Source: Amia ocellicauda
Taxonomy: Eukaryota; Chordata; Actinopteri; Amiiformes; Amiidae
NCBI RefSeq assembly: GCF_036373705.1
Contig: NC_089869.1
Coordinates: forward strand, 3,967,676-4,031,675
Direction: 5' to 3'
DNA length: 64,000 nt
Shown piece by piece: positions 24,452 through 38,260 of the stretch. Positions within the stretch are counted from its first letter, which is position 1; each line of letters opens with the position of its first letter. The notes under the pieces are model-generated. The model saw only the letters and a list, made by a program, of their open reading frames with translations, was not told the origin of the DNA and searched no databases. The translations under genes and the position numbers were made by a program.

Positions 24452-25008
24452 AGAGATTGCTCCACCCACCCTTTCCTAGTTTCATACCAATTCAGTGGCT
24501 GCTACCGTTTACTTACTATATGTTCCACGCATCCATCCAACCAACTATCCACCCACCCATCCATCCATCTATCTATCTATCTATCTATCTATCCTTCTAT
24601 CTATCTGTCTGTCTATCTACCTACCTCTCTGTCTTTCTACAGCTAGCACTCACTTGCTTACGCTTGCGGACAAAGCATTAAGTGTGCGTTCAACAGGATC
24701 TGACAGCGGAAAAAGATTTACAGGAAGATGTAGACAGCACTGACAAGTGCAACAAACATTGGGCGGTGTCCGTCTCTGTGCGGCAATGGCATTTTCGCCA
24801 TCGGACCTAAAGCCAAAGGTGGCCGCGCGAAGCCTACACAGGGAAGTCTTTGTCGTCCTGACCCTATTCTTTAAATACAGGGTTCTGGGAATATGACTTT
24901 CTGCTTTACTCTCTCAGTGGAAGGGATATATCATTCGTTGATGAGAGGCAATCTTGCAAAATCCTGGAGGGGGAGTCCTTAGCATGTACCCTAACATGAG
25001 CGAAGCTG
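24452..25008. other. Inter-tRNA-Thr spacer, cassette 4
   Basis: Longer CATC/TATC tract (~24530-24640). Near 24935 it reads CATTCGTTGATGAGAGG where most cassettes have CATTCCGGCCCGTGACGAGAGG, a variant shared only with cassette 7. I see no gene. Confidence 0.85.
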
Positions 25009-25082
25009 AGGCACCACTGGGATTTGAACCCAGGATCTCCTGTTTACTAGACAGGTGCTTTGACCAACTAAGCCATGGCGCC
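25009..25082 (-). tRNA. tRNA-Thr(AGU), cassette 4
   Basis: Intact gene with AGT anticodon. The upstream flank has GTTAAAG rather than TTTAAAAG, so the TATA-like element is weaker; cassette 7 has the same flank. Confidence 0.92.
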
Positions 25083-27754
25083 AAGATGCAACTCTGTACT
25101 ACTGTTAAAGCAAATGCTGGACCTCTGTCATTCGGACCCAGGTCTTTCCTAGAATGGATCCATCCAGCCAGCCATCCATCCTCCCTTTGATTATTTATGT
25201 CTGTCTATTACTAACGGTCATTCGTTTACACTCTACGATGCAGAGAAAGCGTGCATGCATCAGAAACTGGCAAACGTCAGCGGTAACACGCAACGTGGTG
25301 GACCCCAGTGCTTTGACCAACTAAGCCATGGCGCCAAGGCACAACTCTGTACTACTGTAAAAGAAAATGGTGGACCTCTGTCTTTCGGACCCAGGTCTTT
25401 CATAGGATGGATCCATCAATCCATCCTCCCTTTGATATTTATGTCTGTCTATCAATAACGGTCATTCGTTTACACTATACGATGCAGAGAAGGCGTGCTT
25501 GCAACATAAACAGGAAAACTGAAGCGGTAACGCGCAACGTGGTGGACCCCAGTGCTTTGACCTACTAAGCCATGGCGCCAAGGCGTAACTCTGTACTACT
25601 GTAAAAGCAAATGGTGGACCTCTGTCATTCGGACCCAGGTCTTTCCAAGAATGGATACATCCAGCCATCCTCCCTTTGATATTTATGTCTGTCTATCAAT
25701 AACGGTCATTCGTTTACACTCTACGATGCAGAGAAAGCGTGCATGCATCAGAAACTGGCAAACGTCAGCCGTAACACGCAACGTGGTGGACACCAGTGCT
25801 TTGACCAACTAAGCCATGGCGCCAAGGCACAACTCTGTACTACTGTGAAAGCAAATGCTAGACCTCTGTCATTCGGACCTAGGTCTTTCATAGGATGGAT
25901 CCATCAAGCCATCCTCCCTTTGATATTTATGTCTGTCTATCAATAACGGTCATTCGTTTACACTCTACGATGCAGAGAAGGCGTGCTTGCAACAGAAACA
26001 GGCAAACTGCAGCGGTAACACGCAACGTGGTGGACCCCAGTGCTTTGACCGACTAAGCCATGGCGCCAAGGCGTAACTCTGTACTACTGTAAAAGCAAAT
26101 GGTGGACCTCTGTCTTTCGGACCCAGGTCTTTCCAAGAATGGATCCATCCAGCAAACCTCCCTTTGATATTTATGTCTGTCTATCACTAACGGTCATTCG
26201 GTTACACTCTACGATACAGAGAAGGCGTGCTTGCAACAGAAACTGGCAATCTGCAGCGGTAACGCGCAACGTGGTGGACCCCAGTGCTTTGACCTACTAA
26301 GCCATGGCGCCAAGGCGTAACTCTGTACTACTGTAAAAGCAAATGGTGTACCTCTGTCTTTCGGACCCAGGTCTTTCCAAGAATGGATCCATCCAGCCAT
26401 CCTCCCTTTGATATTTATGTCTGTCTATCAATAACGGTCATTCGTTTACACTCTACGATGCAGAGAAGGCGTGCTTGCAACAGAAACAGGCAAACTGCAG
26501 CGGTAACACGCAACGTAGTGGACCCCAGTGCTTTGACCAACTAAGCCATGGCGCCAAGGCACAACTCTGTACTACTGTAAAAGCAAATGCTGGACCTCTG
26601 TCATTCGGACCTAGGTCTTACATAGGATGGATCCATCAAGCCATCATCCCTTTGATATTTATGTCTGTCTATCAATAACGGTCATTCGTTTACACTCTAC
26701 GATGCAGAGAAGGCGTGTATGCATCAGAAACTGGCAAACGTCAGCCGTAACACGCAACGTGGTGGACCCCAGTGCTTTGACCAACTAAGCCATGGCGCCA
26801 AGGCACAACTCTGTACTACTGTGAAAGCAAATGCTAGACCTCTGTCATTCGGACCTAGGTCTTTCATAGGATGGATCCATCAAGCCATCCTCCCTTTGAT
26901 ATTTATGTCTGTCTATCAATAACGGTCATTCGTTTACACTCTACGATGCAGAGAAGGCGTGCTTGCAACAGAAACAGGCAAACTGCAGCGGTAACGCGCA
27001 ACGTGGTGGACCCCAGTGCTTTGACCGACTAAGCCATGGCGCCAAGGCGTAACTCTGTACTACTGTAAAAGCAAATGGTGGACCTCTGTCTTTCGGACCC
27101 AGGTCTTTCCTAGAATGGATCCATCCAGCAAACCTCCCTTTGATATTTATGTCTGTCTATCACTAACGGTCATTCGGTTACACTCTACGATGCAGAGAAG
27201 GCGTGCTTGCAACAGAAACTGGCAATCTGCAGCGGTAACGCGCAACGTGGTGGACCCCAGTGCTTTGACCTACTAAGCCATGTCGCCTAGGCGTAACTCG
27301 GTACTACTGTAAAAGCAAATGGTTGACCTCTGTCTTTCGGACCCAGGTCTTTCCAAGAATGGATCCATCCAGCCATCCTCCCTTTGATATTTATGTCTGT
27401 CTATCAATAACGGTCATTCGTTTACACTATACGATGTAGAGAAGGCGTGCTTGCAACAGAAACTGGCAAACGTCAGCGGAAACACGCAACATGGTGGACC
27501 CCAGTGCTTTGACCAACTAAGCCATGGCGCCAAGGCACAACTCTGTACTACTGTAAAAGCAAATGATGGACCTCTGTCTTTCGGACCCAGGTCTTTCCAA
27601 GAATGGATCCATCCAGCCATCCATCCTCCCTTTGATTATTTATGTCTGTCTATCACTAACGGTCATTCTTATACACTCTACGATGCAGAGAAAGCGTGCA
27701 TGCATAAGAAACAGGCAAACTGCAGCGGTAACGCGCAACGTGGTGGACCCCAGT
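25083..27754. repeat. Satellite block E (~11 monomers)
   Basis: The block 24.95-25.95 kb recurs at 39.05-40.05 kb (constant offset 14098), including a shared CATTCGTTTACACTATACG monomer variant with AACTGAAGCGG. The rest is ordinary 244/249-bp satellite. Confidence 0.92.
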
Positions 27755-27770
27755 CACAACTGCTGCGCCT

Positions 27771-27790
27771 GTCTCTGTGGCGCAATCGGA

Positions 27791-27827
<37 letters not shown>

Positions 27828-27844
27828 GAGCCCACCCAGGGACG
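27771..27844 (+). tRNA. tRNA-Asn(GUU), cassette 5
   Basis: Consensus copy with all stems and boxes intact. Its left-hand satellite is the same type as at cassette 3. Confidence 0.94.
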
Positions 27845-28014
27845 TCCGTCTACTTCTTACCTCATTGCTTCCATTCGTGGTGTGAGACCTGGACCTCTGC
27901 TTTATAATCTCCTGTCCAAGAAACATCGCCTCATGCAGTAACAATGGCTACGCTGCCAAAAACTTAAACTTGCCCCACAGTCTTGCTGTACATAGCCTCT
28001 GCCTCCTTCAGGCC

Positions 28015-28088
28015 AGGCACCGCTGGGATTTGAACCCAGGATTTCCTGTGTACGAGACAGGCGCTTTCACCAGCTAAGCCACGGCACC
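28015..28088 (-). tRNA. tRNA-Thr(CGU), cassette 5
   Basis: Anticodon CGT. The acceptor 5' strand is GGTGCCG as in cassette 3, but the 3' strand is normal, so only G-U pairs result. It is plausibly functional and closest to cassette 3. Confidence 0.88.
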
Positions 28089-28642
28089 AGAGCTTGCTGC
28101 ACCCACCCTTTCCTAGTTTCATACCAATTGAGTGGCTGCTACCGTTTACCTACTATATGTTCCACGCATCCATCCAACCAACTATCCACCCACCCATCCA
28201 TCCATCTATCTATCTATCTATCCTTCTATCTATCTGTCTGTCTATCTACCTACCTCTCTGTCTTTCTACAGCAAGCACTCACTTGCTTACGCTTGCGGAC
28301 AAAGCAAGAAGTGTGCGTTCAACAGGATCTGACAGCGGAAAAAGATTTACAGGAAGATGTAGACAGCACTGACAAGTGCAACAAACATTGGGCGGTGTCC
28401 GTCTCTGTGCGGCAATGGCATTTTCGCCATCGGACCTAAAGCCAAAGGTGGCCGCGCGAAGCCTGCACAGGGAAGTCTTTGTCGTCCTGACCCTATTCTT
28501 TAAATACAGGGTTCTGGGAAGATGACTTTCTGCTTTACTCTCTCAGTGGAAGGGATATATCATTCCGGCCCGTGACGAGAGGCAATCTTGCAAAATCCTG
28601 GAAGGGGAGTCCTTAGCATGTACCCTAACATGAACAAAGCTG
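28089..28642. other. Inter-tRNA-Thr spacer, cassette 5
   Basis: CATC/TATC tract at ~28167-28268 plus the conserved segment. I see no gene. Confidence 0.85.
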
Positions 28643-28716
28643 AGACACCATTGGGATTTGAACCCAGGATCTCCTGTTTACTAGACAGGTGCTTTGACCA
28701 ACTAAGCCATGGCGCC
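28643..28716 (-). tRNA. tRNA-Thr(AGU), cassette 5, acceptor/T-stem altered
   Basis: Anticodon AGT and both promoter boxes are kept. Two changes near the 3' end give a G-U in the acceptor and a mismatch at the base of the T stem. Confidence 0.85.
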
Positions 28717-31700
28717 AAGGCACAACTCTGTACTACTTTAAAAGCAAATGCTGGACCTCTGTCATTCGGACCCAGGTCTTTCCAAGAATGGATCCATCCA
28801 GCCAGCCATCCATCCTCCCTTTGATTATTTATGTCTGTCTATCAATAACGGTCATTCGTTTACACTCTACGATGCAGAGAAGGCGTGCTTGCAACAGAAA
28901 CAGGCAAACGTCAGCGGTAACACGCAACGTGGTGGACCCCAGTGATTTAAACAACTAAGCCATGGCGCCAAGGCGCAACTCTGTACTACTGCAGAAGCAA
29001 ATGGTGGACCTCTGTCAATCGGACCCAGGTCTTTCCTAGAATGGATCCATCCAGCCATCCTCCCTTTGATATTTATGTCTGTCTATCAATAACGGTCATT
29101 CGTTTACACTCTACGATGCAGAGAAGGCGTGCTTGCAACAGAAACAGGCAAACTGCAGCGGTAACGCGCAACGTGGTGGACCCCAGTGCTTTGACCAACT
29201 AAGCCATGGTGCCAAGGCGCAACTCTGAACTACTGTAAAAGCAAATGGTGGAACTCTGTCATTCGGACCCAGGTCTTTCCAAGAATGGATCCATCCAGCC
29301 ATCCTCCCTTTGATATTTATGTCTGTCTATCAATAACGGTCATTCGTTTACTCTCACGATGCAGAGAAGGCGTGCTTACAACAGAAACTGGCAAACTGCA
29401 GCGGTAACACGCAACGTAGTGGACCCCAGTGCTTTGACCAACTAAGCCATGGCGCCAAGGCACAACTCTGTACTACTGTAAAAGCAAATGCTAGACCTCT
29501 GTCATTCGGACCCAGGTCTTTCATAGGATGGATCCATCAAGCCATCATCCCTTTGATATTTATGTCTGTCTATCAATAACGGTCATTCGTTAACACTCTA
29601 CGATGCAGAGAAGGCGTGCTTGCAACAGAAACAGGCAAACTGCAGCGGTAACGCGCAACGTGGTGGACCCCAGTGCTTTGACCTACTAAGCCATGGCGCC
29701 AAGGCGTAACTCTGTACTACTGTAAAAGCAAATGCTGGACCTCTGTCTTTCGGTCCCAGGTCTTTCCAAGAATGGATCCATCCAGCCATCCATCCTCCCT
29801 TTGATTATTTATGTCTGTCTATCACTAACGGTCATTCTTATACACTCTACGATGCAGAGAAAGCGTGCATGCATAAGATACAGGCAAACTGCAGCGGTAA
29901 CGCGCAACGTGGTGGACCCCAGTGCATTGACCAACTAAGCCATGGCGCCAAGGCACAACTCTGTACTACTGTAAAAGCAAATGCTAGACCTCTGTCATTT
30001 GGACCCAGGTCTTTCCTAGGATGGATCCTTCAAGCCATCCTCCCTTTGATATTTATGTCTGTCTATCACTAACGGTCATTCGTTTACACTTTACGATGCA
30101 GAGAAGGCGTGTATGCATCAGAAACTGGCAAACGTCAGTGGTAACACGCAACGTGGTGGACCCCAGTGCTTTGACCAACTAAGCCATGGCGCCAAGGCAC
30201 AACTCTGTACTACTGTAAAAGCAAATGGTGGACCTCTGTCTTTCGGACCCAGGTCTTTCCAAGAATGGATCCATCCAGCCATCCATCCTCCCTTTGATTA
30301 TTTATGTCTGTCTATCACTAACGGTCATTCTTATACACTCTACGATGCAGAGAAGGCGTGCATGCATAAGAAACAGGCAAACTGCAGCGGTATCGCGCAA
30401 CGTGGTGGACCCCAGTGCTTTGACCAACTAAGCCATGGCGCCAAGGCACAACTCTGTACTACTTTAAAAGCAAATGCTAGACCTCTGTCATTTGGACCCA
30501 GGTCTTTCCTAGAATGGATCCATCCAGCCATCCTCCCTTTGATATTTATGTCTGTCTATCAATAACGGTCATTCGTTTACACTCTACGATGCAGAGAAGG
30601 CGTGCTTGCAACAGAAACAGGCAAACGTCAGCGGTAACACGCAACGTGGTGGACCCAGTGCTTTGACCAACAAAGCCATGGCGCCAAGGCGCAACTCTGT
30701 ACTACTGCAGAAGCAAATGGTGGACCTCTGTCAATCGGACCCAGGTCTTTCCAAGAATGGATCCATCCAGCCATCCTCCCTTTGATATTTATGTCTGTCT
30801 ATCAATAACGGTCATTCGTTTACTCTCTACGATGCAGAGAAGGCGTGCTTACAACAGAAACTGGCAAACTGCAGCGGTAACACGCAACGTAGTGGACCCC
30901 AGTGCTTTGACCAACTAAGCCATGGCGCCAAGGCACAACTCTGTTCTACTGTAAAAGCAAATGCTAGACCTCTGTCATTCGGACCCAGGTCTTTCATAGG
31001 ATGGATCCATCAAGCCATCATCCCTTTGATATTTATGTCTGTCTATCAATAACGGTCATTCGTTAACACTCTACGATGCAGAGAAGGCGTGCTTGCAACA
31101 GAAACAGGCAAACTGCAGCGGTAACGCGCAACGTGGTGGACCCCAGTGCTTTGACCAACTAAGCCATGGCGCCAAGGCGTAACTCTGTACTACTGTAAAA
31201 GCAAATGGTGGACCTCTGTCTTTCGGACTTAGGTCTTTCCAAGAATGGATCCATCCAGCCATCCTCCCTTTGATATTTATGTCTGTCTATCACTAACGGT
31301 CATTCGTATACACTCTACGATGCAGAGAAAGCGTGCTGGCAATAGAAACTGGCAAACTGCAGCGGTAACGCGCAACGTGGTGGACCCAAGTGCTTTGACC
31401 AACTAAGCCATGGCGCCAAGACACAACTCTGTACTACTGTAAAAGCAAATGCTAGACCTCTGTCATTCGGACCCAGGTCTTTCCTAGGATGGATCCATCA
31501 AGCTATCCTCCCTTTGATATTTATGTCTGTCTATCACTAACAGTCATTCGTTTACACTCTACGATGCAGAGAAGGCGTGTATCAATCAGAAACTGGCAAA
31601 CATCAGTGGTAACACGCAACGTGGTGGACCCCAGTGCTTTGACCTACTAAGCCATGACGCCAAGGCACAACTCTGTACTACTTTAAAAGCAAATGCTGGA

Positions 31701-33362
31701 CCTCTGTCATTCGGACCCAGGTCTTTCCTAGAATGGATCCATCCAGCCAGCCATCCATCATCCCTTTGATTATTTATGTCTGTCTATTACTAACGGTCAT
31801 TCGTTTACACTCTACGATGCAGAGAAAGCGTGCATGCATCAAAAACTGGCAAACGTCAGCGTTAACACGCAACGTGGTGGACCCCAGTGCTTTGAGCAAC
31901 TAAGCCATGGCGCCAAGGCGCAACTCTGTACTACTACAGAAGCAAATGGTGGACCTCTGTCATTCGGACCCAGGTCTTTCCTAGAATGGATCCATCCAGC
32001 AAACCACCCTTTGATATTTATGTCTGTCTATCACTAACGGTCATTCGGTTACACTCTACGATGCAGAGAAGGCGTGCTTGCAACAGAAACTGGCAATCTG
32101 CAGCGGTAACGCGCAACGTGGTGGACCCCAGTGCTTTGACCTACTAAGCCATGGCGCCAAGGCGTAACTCTGTACTACTGTAAAAGCAAACGGTGGACCT
32201 CTGTCTTTCGTACCCAGGTCTTTCCAAGAATGGATCCATCCAGCCATCCATCCTCCCTTTGATTATTTATGTCTGTCTATCACTAACGGTCATTCGTATA
32301 CACTCTACGATGCAGAGAAAGCGTGCATGCATAAGAAACTGGCAAACGTCAGCGTTAACGCGCAACGTGGTGGACCCCAGTGCTTTGACCAACTAAGCCA
32401 TGGTGCCAAGGCGCAACTCTGTACTACTGCAGAAGCAAATGGTGGACCTCTTTCAATCGGACCCAGGTCTTTCCTAGAATGGATCCATCCAGCCATCCTC
32501 CCTTTGATATTTATGTCTGTCTATCAATAACGGTCATTCGTTTACACTCTACGATGCAGAGAAGGCGTGCTTGCAACAGAAACAGGCAAACGTCAGCGGT
32601 AACGCGCAACGTGGTGGACCCCAGTGCTTTGACCAACTAAGCCATGGTGCCAAGGCGCAACTCTGTACTACTGTAAAAGCAAATGCTAGACCTCTGTCAT
32701 TCGGACCCAGGTCTTTCCTAGGATGGATCCATCAAGCCATCCTCCCTTTGATATTTATGTCTGTCTATCACTAACGGTCATTCGTTTACACTCTACGATG
32801 CAGAGAAGGCGTGTATGCATCAGAAACTGGCAAACGTCAGTGGTAACACGCAACGTGGTGGACCCCAGTGCTTTGACCAACTAAGCCATGGTGCCAAGGC
32901 GCAACTCTGTACTACTGTTAAAGCAAATGCTAGACCTCTGTCATTCGGACCCAGGTCTTTCCTAGGATGGATCCATCAAGCCATCCTCCCTTTGATATTT
33001 ATGTCTGTCTATCAATAACGGTCATTCGTTTACACTCTACGATGCAGAGAAGGCGTGTATGCATCAGAAACTGGCAAACGTCAGTGGTAACACGCAACGT
33101 GGTGGACCCCAGTGCTTTGACCAACTAAGCCATGGCGCCAAGGCGCAACTCTGTACTACTGTAAAAGCAAATGGTGGACCTCTGTCATTCGGACCCAGGT
33201 CTTTCCAAGAATGGATCCATCCAGCCATCCATCATCCCTTTGATTATTTATGTCTGTCTATCACTAACGGTCATTCGTTTACACTATACGATGCAGAGAA
33301 GGCGTGCTTGCAACAGAAACTGGCAAACGTCAGCGGAAACACGCAACATGGTGGACCCCAGT
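28717..33362. repeat. Satellite block F (~19 monomers)
   Basis: The stretch 28.87-31.26 kb is a near copy of 17.7-20.3 kb (offset 11162, then 10918 after loss of one 244-bp monomer). The segment 31.83-32.7 kb recurs at 35.97-36.9 kb (offset 4132). Confidence 0.92.
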
Positions 33363-33378
33363 CACAACTGCTGCGCCT

Positions 33379-33398
33379 GTCTCTGTGGCGCAATCGGA

Positions 33399-33435
<37 letters not shown>

Positions 33436-33452
33436 GAGCCCACCCAGGGACG
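33379..33452 (+). tRNA. tRNA-Asn(GUU), cassette 6
   Basis: Consensus copy with paired stems, GTT anticodon and intact A and B boxes. Confidence 0.94.
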
Positions 33453-33622
33453 TCCGTCTACTTCTTACCTCATTGCTTCCGTTCGTGGTGTGAGACCTGG
33501 ACCTCTGCTTTATAATCTCCTGTCCAAGAAACATGGCCTCATGCAGTAACAATGGCTACGCTGCCAAAAACTTAAACTTGCCCCACAGTCTTGCTGTACA
33601 TAGCCTCTGCCTCCTTCAGGCC

Positions 33623-33696
33623 AGGCACCGCTGGGATTTGAACCCAGGATTTCCTGTTTACGAGACAGGCGCTTTCACCAGCTAAGCCACGGCGCC
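33623..33696 (-). tRNA. tRNA-Thr(CGU), cassette 6
   Basis: Consensus copy: GGCGCCG acceptor, CTCGTAA loop, anticodon CGT, all stems paired. Confidence 0.93.
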
Positions 33697-34250
33697 AGAG
33701 CTTGCTGCACCCACCCTCTCCTAGTTTCATACCAATTGAGTGGCTGCTACCGTTTACCTACTATATGTTCCACGCATCCATCCAACCAACTATCCACCCA
33801 CCCATCCATCCATCTATCTATCTATCGATCCTTCTATCTATCTGTCTGTCTATCTACCTACCTCTCTGTTTTTCTACAGCTAGCACTCACTTGCTTACGC
33901 TTGCGGACAAAGCAAGAAGTGTGCGTTCAACAGGATCTGACAGCGGAAAAAGATTTACAGGAAGATGTAGACAGCACTGACAAGTGCAACAAACATTGGG
34001 CGGTGTCCGTCTCTGTGCGGCAATGGCATTTTCACCATCGGACCTAAAGCCAAAGGTGGCCGCGCGAAGCCTACACAGGGAAGACTTTGTCGTCCTGACC
34101 CTATTCTTTAAATACAGGGTTCTGGGAAGATGACTTTCTGCTTTACTCTCTCAGAGGAAGGGATATATCATTCCGGCCCGTGACGAGAGGCAATCTTGCA
34201 AAATCCTGGAAGGGGAGTCCTTAGCATGTACCCTAACATGAACAAAGCTA
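33697..34250. other. Inter-tRNA-Thr spacer, cassette 6
   Basis: CATC/TATC tract (~33775-33880, with one GATC interruption) and the conserved segment, with a single change in the hairpin loop region (TTTTCACC). I see no gene. Confidence 0.85.
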
Positions 34251-34324
34251 AGGCACCACTGGGATTTGAACCCAGGATCTCCTGTTTACTAGACAGGTGC
34301 TTTGACCAACTAAGCCATGGCGCC
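34251..34324 (-). tRNA. tRNA-Thr(AGU), cassette 6
   Basis: Intact gene. Its 5' flank is the common satellite type (GCGTAACTCTG, ACTGTAAAAG) rather than the cassette type with TTTAAA, so an exchange with an ordinary monomer has occurred just upstream. Confidence 0.92.
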
Positions 34325-37300
34325 AAGGCGTAACTCTGTACTACTGTAAAAGCAAATGGTGGACCTCTGTCTTTCGGACCCAGGTCTTTCCAAGAATGGA
34401 TCCATCCACCCATCCTCCCTTTGATATTTATGTCTGTCTATCAATAACGGTCATTCGTTTATACTCTACGATGCAGAAAAGGCATGCTTGCAACAGAAAC
34501 TGGCAAACTGCAGCAGTAACGCGCAACGTGGTGGACCCAAGTGCTTTGACCTACTAAGCCATGGCGCCAAGGCACAACTCTGTACTACTGCAGAAGCAAA
34601 TGGTGGACCTCTGACATTCGGACCCAGGTATTTCCAAGAATGGATCCATCCAGCCATCCATCCTCCCTTTGATTATTTATGTCTGTCTCTCACTAACGGT
34701 CATTCGTATACACTCTACGATGCAGAGAAAGCGTGCATGCATAAGAAACTGGCAAACGTCAGCGTTAACGCGCAACGTGGTGGACCCCAGTGCTTTGACC
34801 AACTAAGCCATGGTGCCAAGGCGCAACTCTGTACTACTGTAAAAGCAAATGGTGGAACTCTGTCTTTCGGACCCAGGTCTTTCCAAGAATGGATCCATCC
34901 AGCCATCCTCCCATTGATATTTATGTCTGTCTATCAATAACGGTCATTCGTTTACACTCTACGATGCAGAGAAGGCGTGCTTGCAACAGAAACAGGCAAA
35001 CTGCAGCGGTAACGCGCAACGTGGTGGACCCCAGTGCTTTGACCAACTAAGCCATGGTGCCAAGGCGCAACTCTGTACTACTGTAAAAGCAAATGCTAGA
35101 CCTCTGTCATTTGGACCCAGGTCTTTCATAGGATGGATCCATCAAGCCATCCTCCCTTTGATATTTATGTCTGTCTGTCAATAATTGTCATTCGTTTACA
35201 CTCTACGATGCAGAGAAGGCGTGCTTGCAACAGAAACAGGCAACCTGCAGCGGTAACGCGCAACGTGGTGGACCCCAGTGCTTTGACCAACTAAGCCATG
35301 GCGCCAAGGCGCAACTCTGTACTACTGCAGAAGCAAATGGTGTACCTCTGTCAATCGGACCCAGGTCTTTCCTAGAATGGATCCATCCAGCCATCCTCCC
35401 TTTGATATTTATGTCTGTCTATCAATAACGGTCTTTCGTTTACACTCTACGATGCAGAGAAAGCGTGCATGCATAAGAAAAAGGCAAACTGCAGCGGTAA
35501 CGCGCAACGTGGTGGACCCCAGTGCTTTGACCTACTAAGCCATGGCGCCAAGGCGTAACTCTGTACTACTGTAAAAGCAAATGGTGGACCTCTGTCTTTC
35601 GGACCCAGGTCTATCCAAGAATGGATCCATCCAGCCATCCTCCCTTTGATATTTATGTCTGTCTATCAATAACGGTCATTCGTTAATACTCTACGATGCA
35701 GAGAAGGCGTGCTTGCAACAGAAACTGGCAAACTGCAGCGGTAACGCGCAACATGGTGGACCCAAGAGCTTTGACCTACTAAGCCATGGCGCCAAGGCAC
35801 AACTCTGTACTACTTTAAAAGCAAATGCTGGACCTCTGTCATTCGGACCCAGGTCTTTCCTAGAATGGATCCATCCAGCAGGCCATCCATCATCCCTTTG
35901 ATTATTTATGTCTGTCTATTACTAACGGTCATTCGTTTACACTCTACGATGCAGAGAAAGCGTGCATGCATCAGAAACTGGCAAACGTCAGCGGTAACAC
36001 GCAACGTGGTGGACCCCAGTGCTTTGAGCAACTAAGCCATGGCGCCAAGGCGCAACTCTGTACTACTGCAGAAGCAAATGGTGGACCTCTGTCATTCGGA
36101 CCCAGGTCTTTCCTAGAATGGATCCATCAAGCCATCCTCCCTTTGATATTTATGTCTGTCTATCAATAATTGTCATTCGTTTACACTCTACGATGCAGAG
36201 AAGGCGTGCTTGCAACAGAAACAGGCAACCTGCAGCGGTAACGCGCAACGTGGTGGACCCCAGTGCTTTGACCTACTAAGCCATGGCGCCAAGGCGTAAC
36301 TCTGTACTACTGTAAAAGCAAATGGTGGACCTCTGTCTTTCGGACCCAGGTCTTTCCAAGAATGGATCCATCCAGCCATCCATCCTCCCTTTGATTATTT
36401 ATGTCTGTCTATCACTAACGGTCATTCGTATACACTCTACGATGCAGAGAAAGCGTGCATGCATAAGAAACTGGCAAACGTCAGCGGTAACACGCAACGT
36501 GGTGGACCCCAGTGCTTTGACCAACTAAGCCATGGCGCCAAGGCGCAACTCTGTACTACTGCAGAAGCAAATGGTGGACCTCTTTCAATCGGACCCAGGT
36601 CTTTCCTAGAATGGATCCATCCAGCCATCCTCCCTTTGATATTTATGTCTGTCTATCAATAACGGTCATTCGTTTACACTCTACGATGCAGAGAAGGCGT
36701 GCTTGCAACAGAAACAGGCAAACGTCAGCGGTAACGCGCAACGTGGTGGACCCCAGTGCTTTGACCAACTAAGCCATGGTGCCAAGGCGCAACTCTGTAC
36801 TACTGTAAAAGCAAATGCTAGACCTCTGTCATTCGGACCCAGGTCTTTCCTAGGATGGATCCATCAAGCCATCCTCCCTTTGATATTTATGTCTGTCTAT
36901 CAATAACGGTCATTCGTTTACACTCTACGATGCAGAGAAGGCGTGTATGCATCAGAAACTGGCAAACGTCAGTGGTAACACGCAACGTGGTGGACCCCAG
37001 TGCTTTGACCAACTAAGCCATGGCGCCAAGGCGCAACTCTGTACTACTGTAAAAGCAAATGGTGGACCTCTGTCATTCGGACCCAGGTCTTTCCAAGAAT
37101 GGATCCATCCAGCCATCCATCATCCCTTTGATTATTTATGTCTGTCTATTACTAACGGTCATTCGTTTACACTCTACGATGCAGAGAAAGCGTGCATGCA
37201 TCAGAAACTGGCAATCGTCAGCGGTAACACGCAACGTGGTGGACCTCAGTGCTTTGACCAACTAAGCCATGGCGCCAAGGCGCAACTCTGTACTACTGCA

Positions 37301-38260
37301 GAAGCAAATGTTGGACCTCTGTCAATCGGACCCAGGTCTTTCCTAGAATGGATCCATCCAGCCATCCTCCCTTTGATATTTATGTCTGTCTATCAATAAC
37401 GGTCATTCGTTTACACTCTACGATGCAGAGAAGGCGTGCTTGCAACAGAAACAGGCAAACTGCAGCGGTAACGCGCAACGTGGTGGACCCCAGTGCTTTG
37501 ACCGACTAAGCCATGGCGCCAAGGCGTAACTCTGTACTACTGTAAAAGCAAATGGTGGACCTCTGTCTTTCGGACCCAGGTCTTTCCTAGAATGGATCCA
37601 TCCAGCAAACCTCCCTTTGATATTTATGTCTGTCTATCACTAACGGTCATTCGGTTACACTCTACGATGCAGAGAAGGCGTGCTTGCAACAGAAACTGGT
37701 AATCTGCAGCGGTAACGCGCAACGTGGTGGACCCCAGTGCTTTGACCTACTAAGCCATGGCGCCAAGGCGTAACTCTGTACTTCTGTAAAAGCAAATGGT
37801 GGACCTCTGTCTTTCGGACCCAGGTCTTTCCAAGAATGGATCCATCCAGCCATCCTCCCTTTGATATTTATGTCTGTCTATCAATAACGGTCATTCGTTT
37901 ACACTCTACGATGCAGAGAAGGCGTGCTTGCAACAGAAACAGGAAAACTGCAGCGGTAACGCGCAATGTGGTGGACCCCAGTGCTTTGACCTACTAAGCC
38001 ATGGCGCCAAGGCGTAACTCTGTACTACTGTAAAAGCAAATGGTGGACCTCTGTCTTTCGGACCCAGGTCTTTCCAAGAATGGATCCATCCAGCCATCCT
38101 CCCTTTGATATTTATGTCTGTCTATCAATAACGGTCATTCGTTTACACTCTACGATGCAGAGAAAGCGTGCATGCATAAGAAACAGGCAAACTGCAGCGG
38201 TAACGCGCAACGTGGTGGACCCCAGTGCTTTGACCTACTAAGCCATGGCGAAAAGGCGTA
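34325..38260. repeat. Satellite block G (~16 monomers)
   Basis: Mixed 244/249/253-bp monomers. The segment 35.97-36.9 kb copies 31.83-32.7 kb. The last monomer runs directly into a truncated tRNA-Asn, with AGCCATGGCG joined to the tRNA D arm. Confidence 0.92.
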
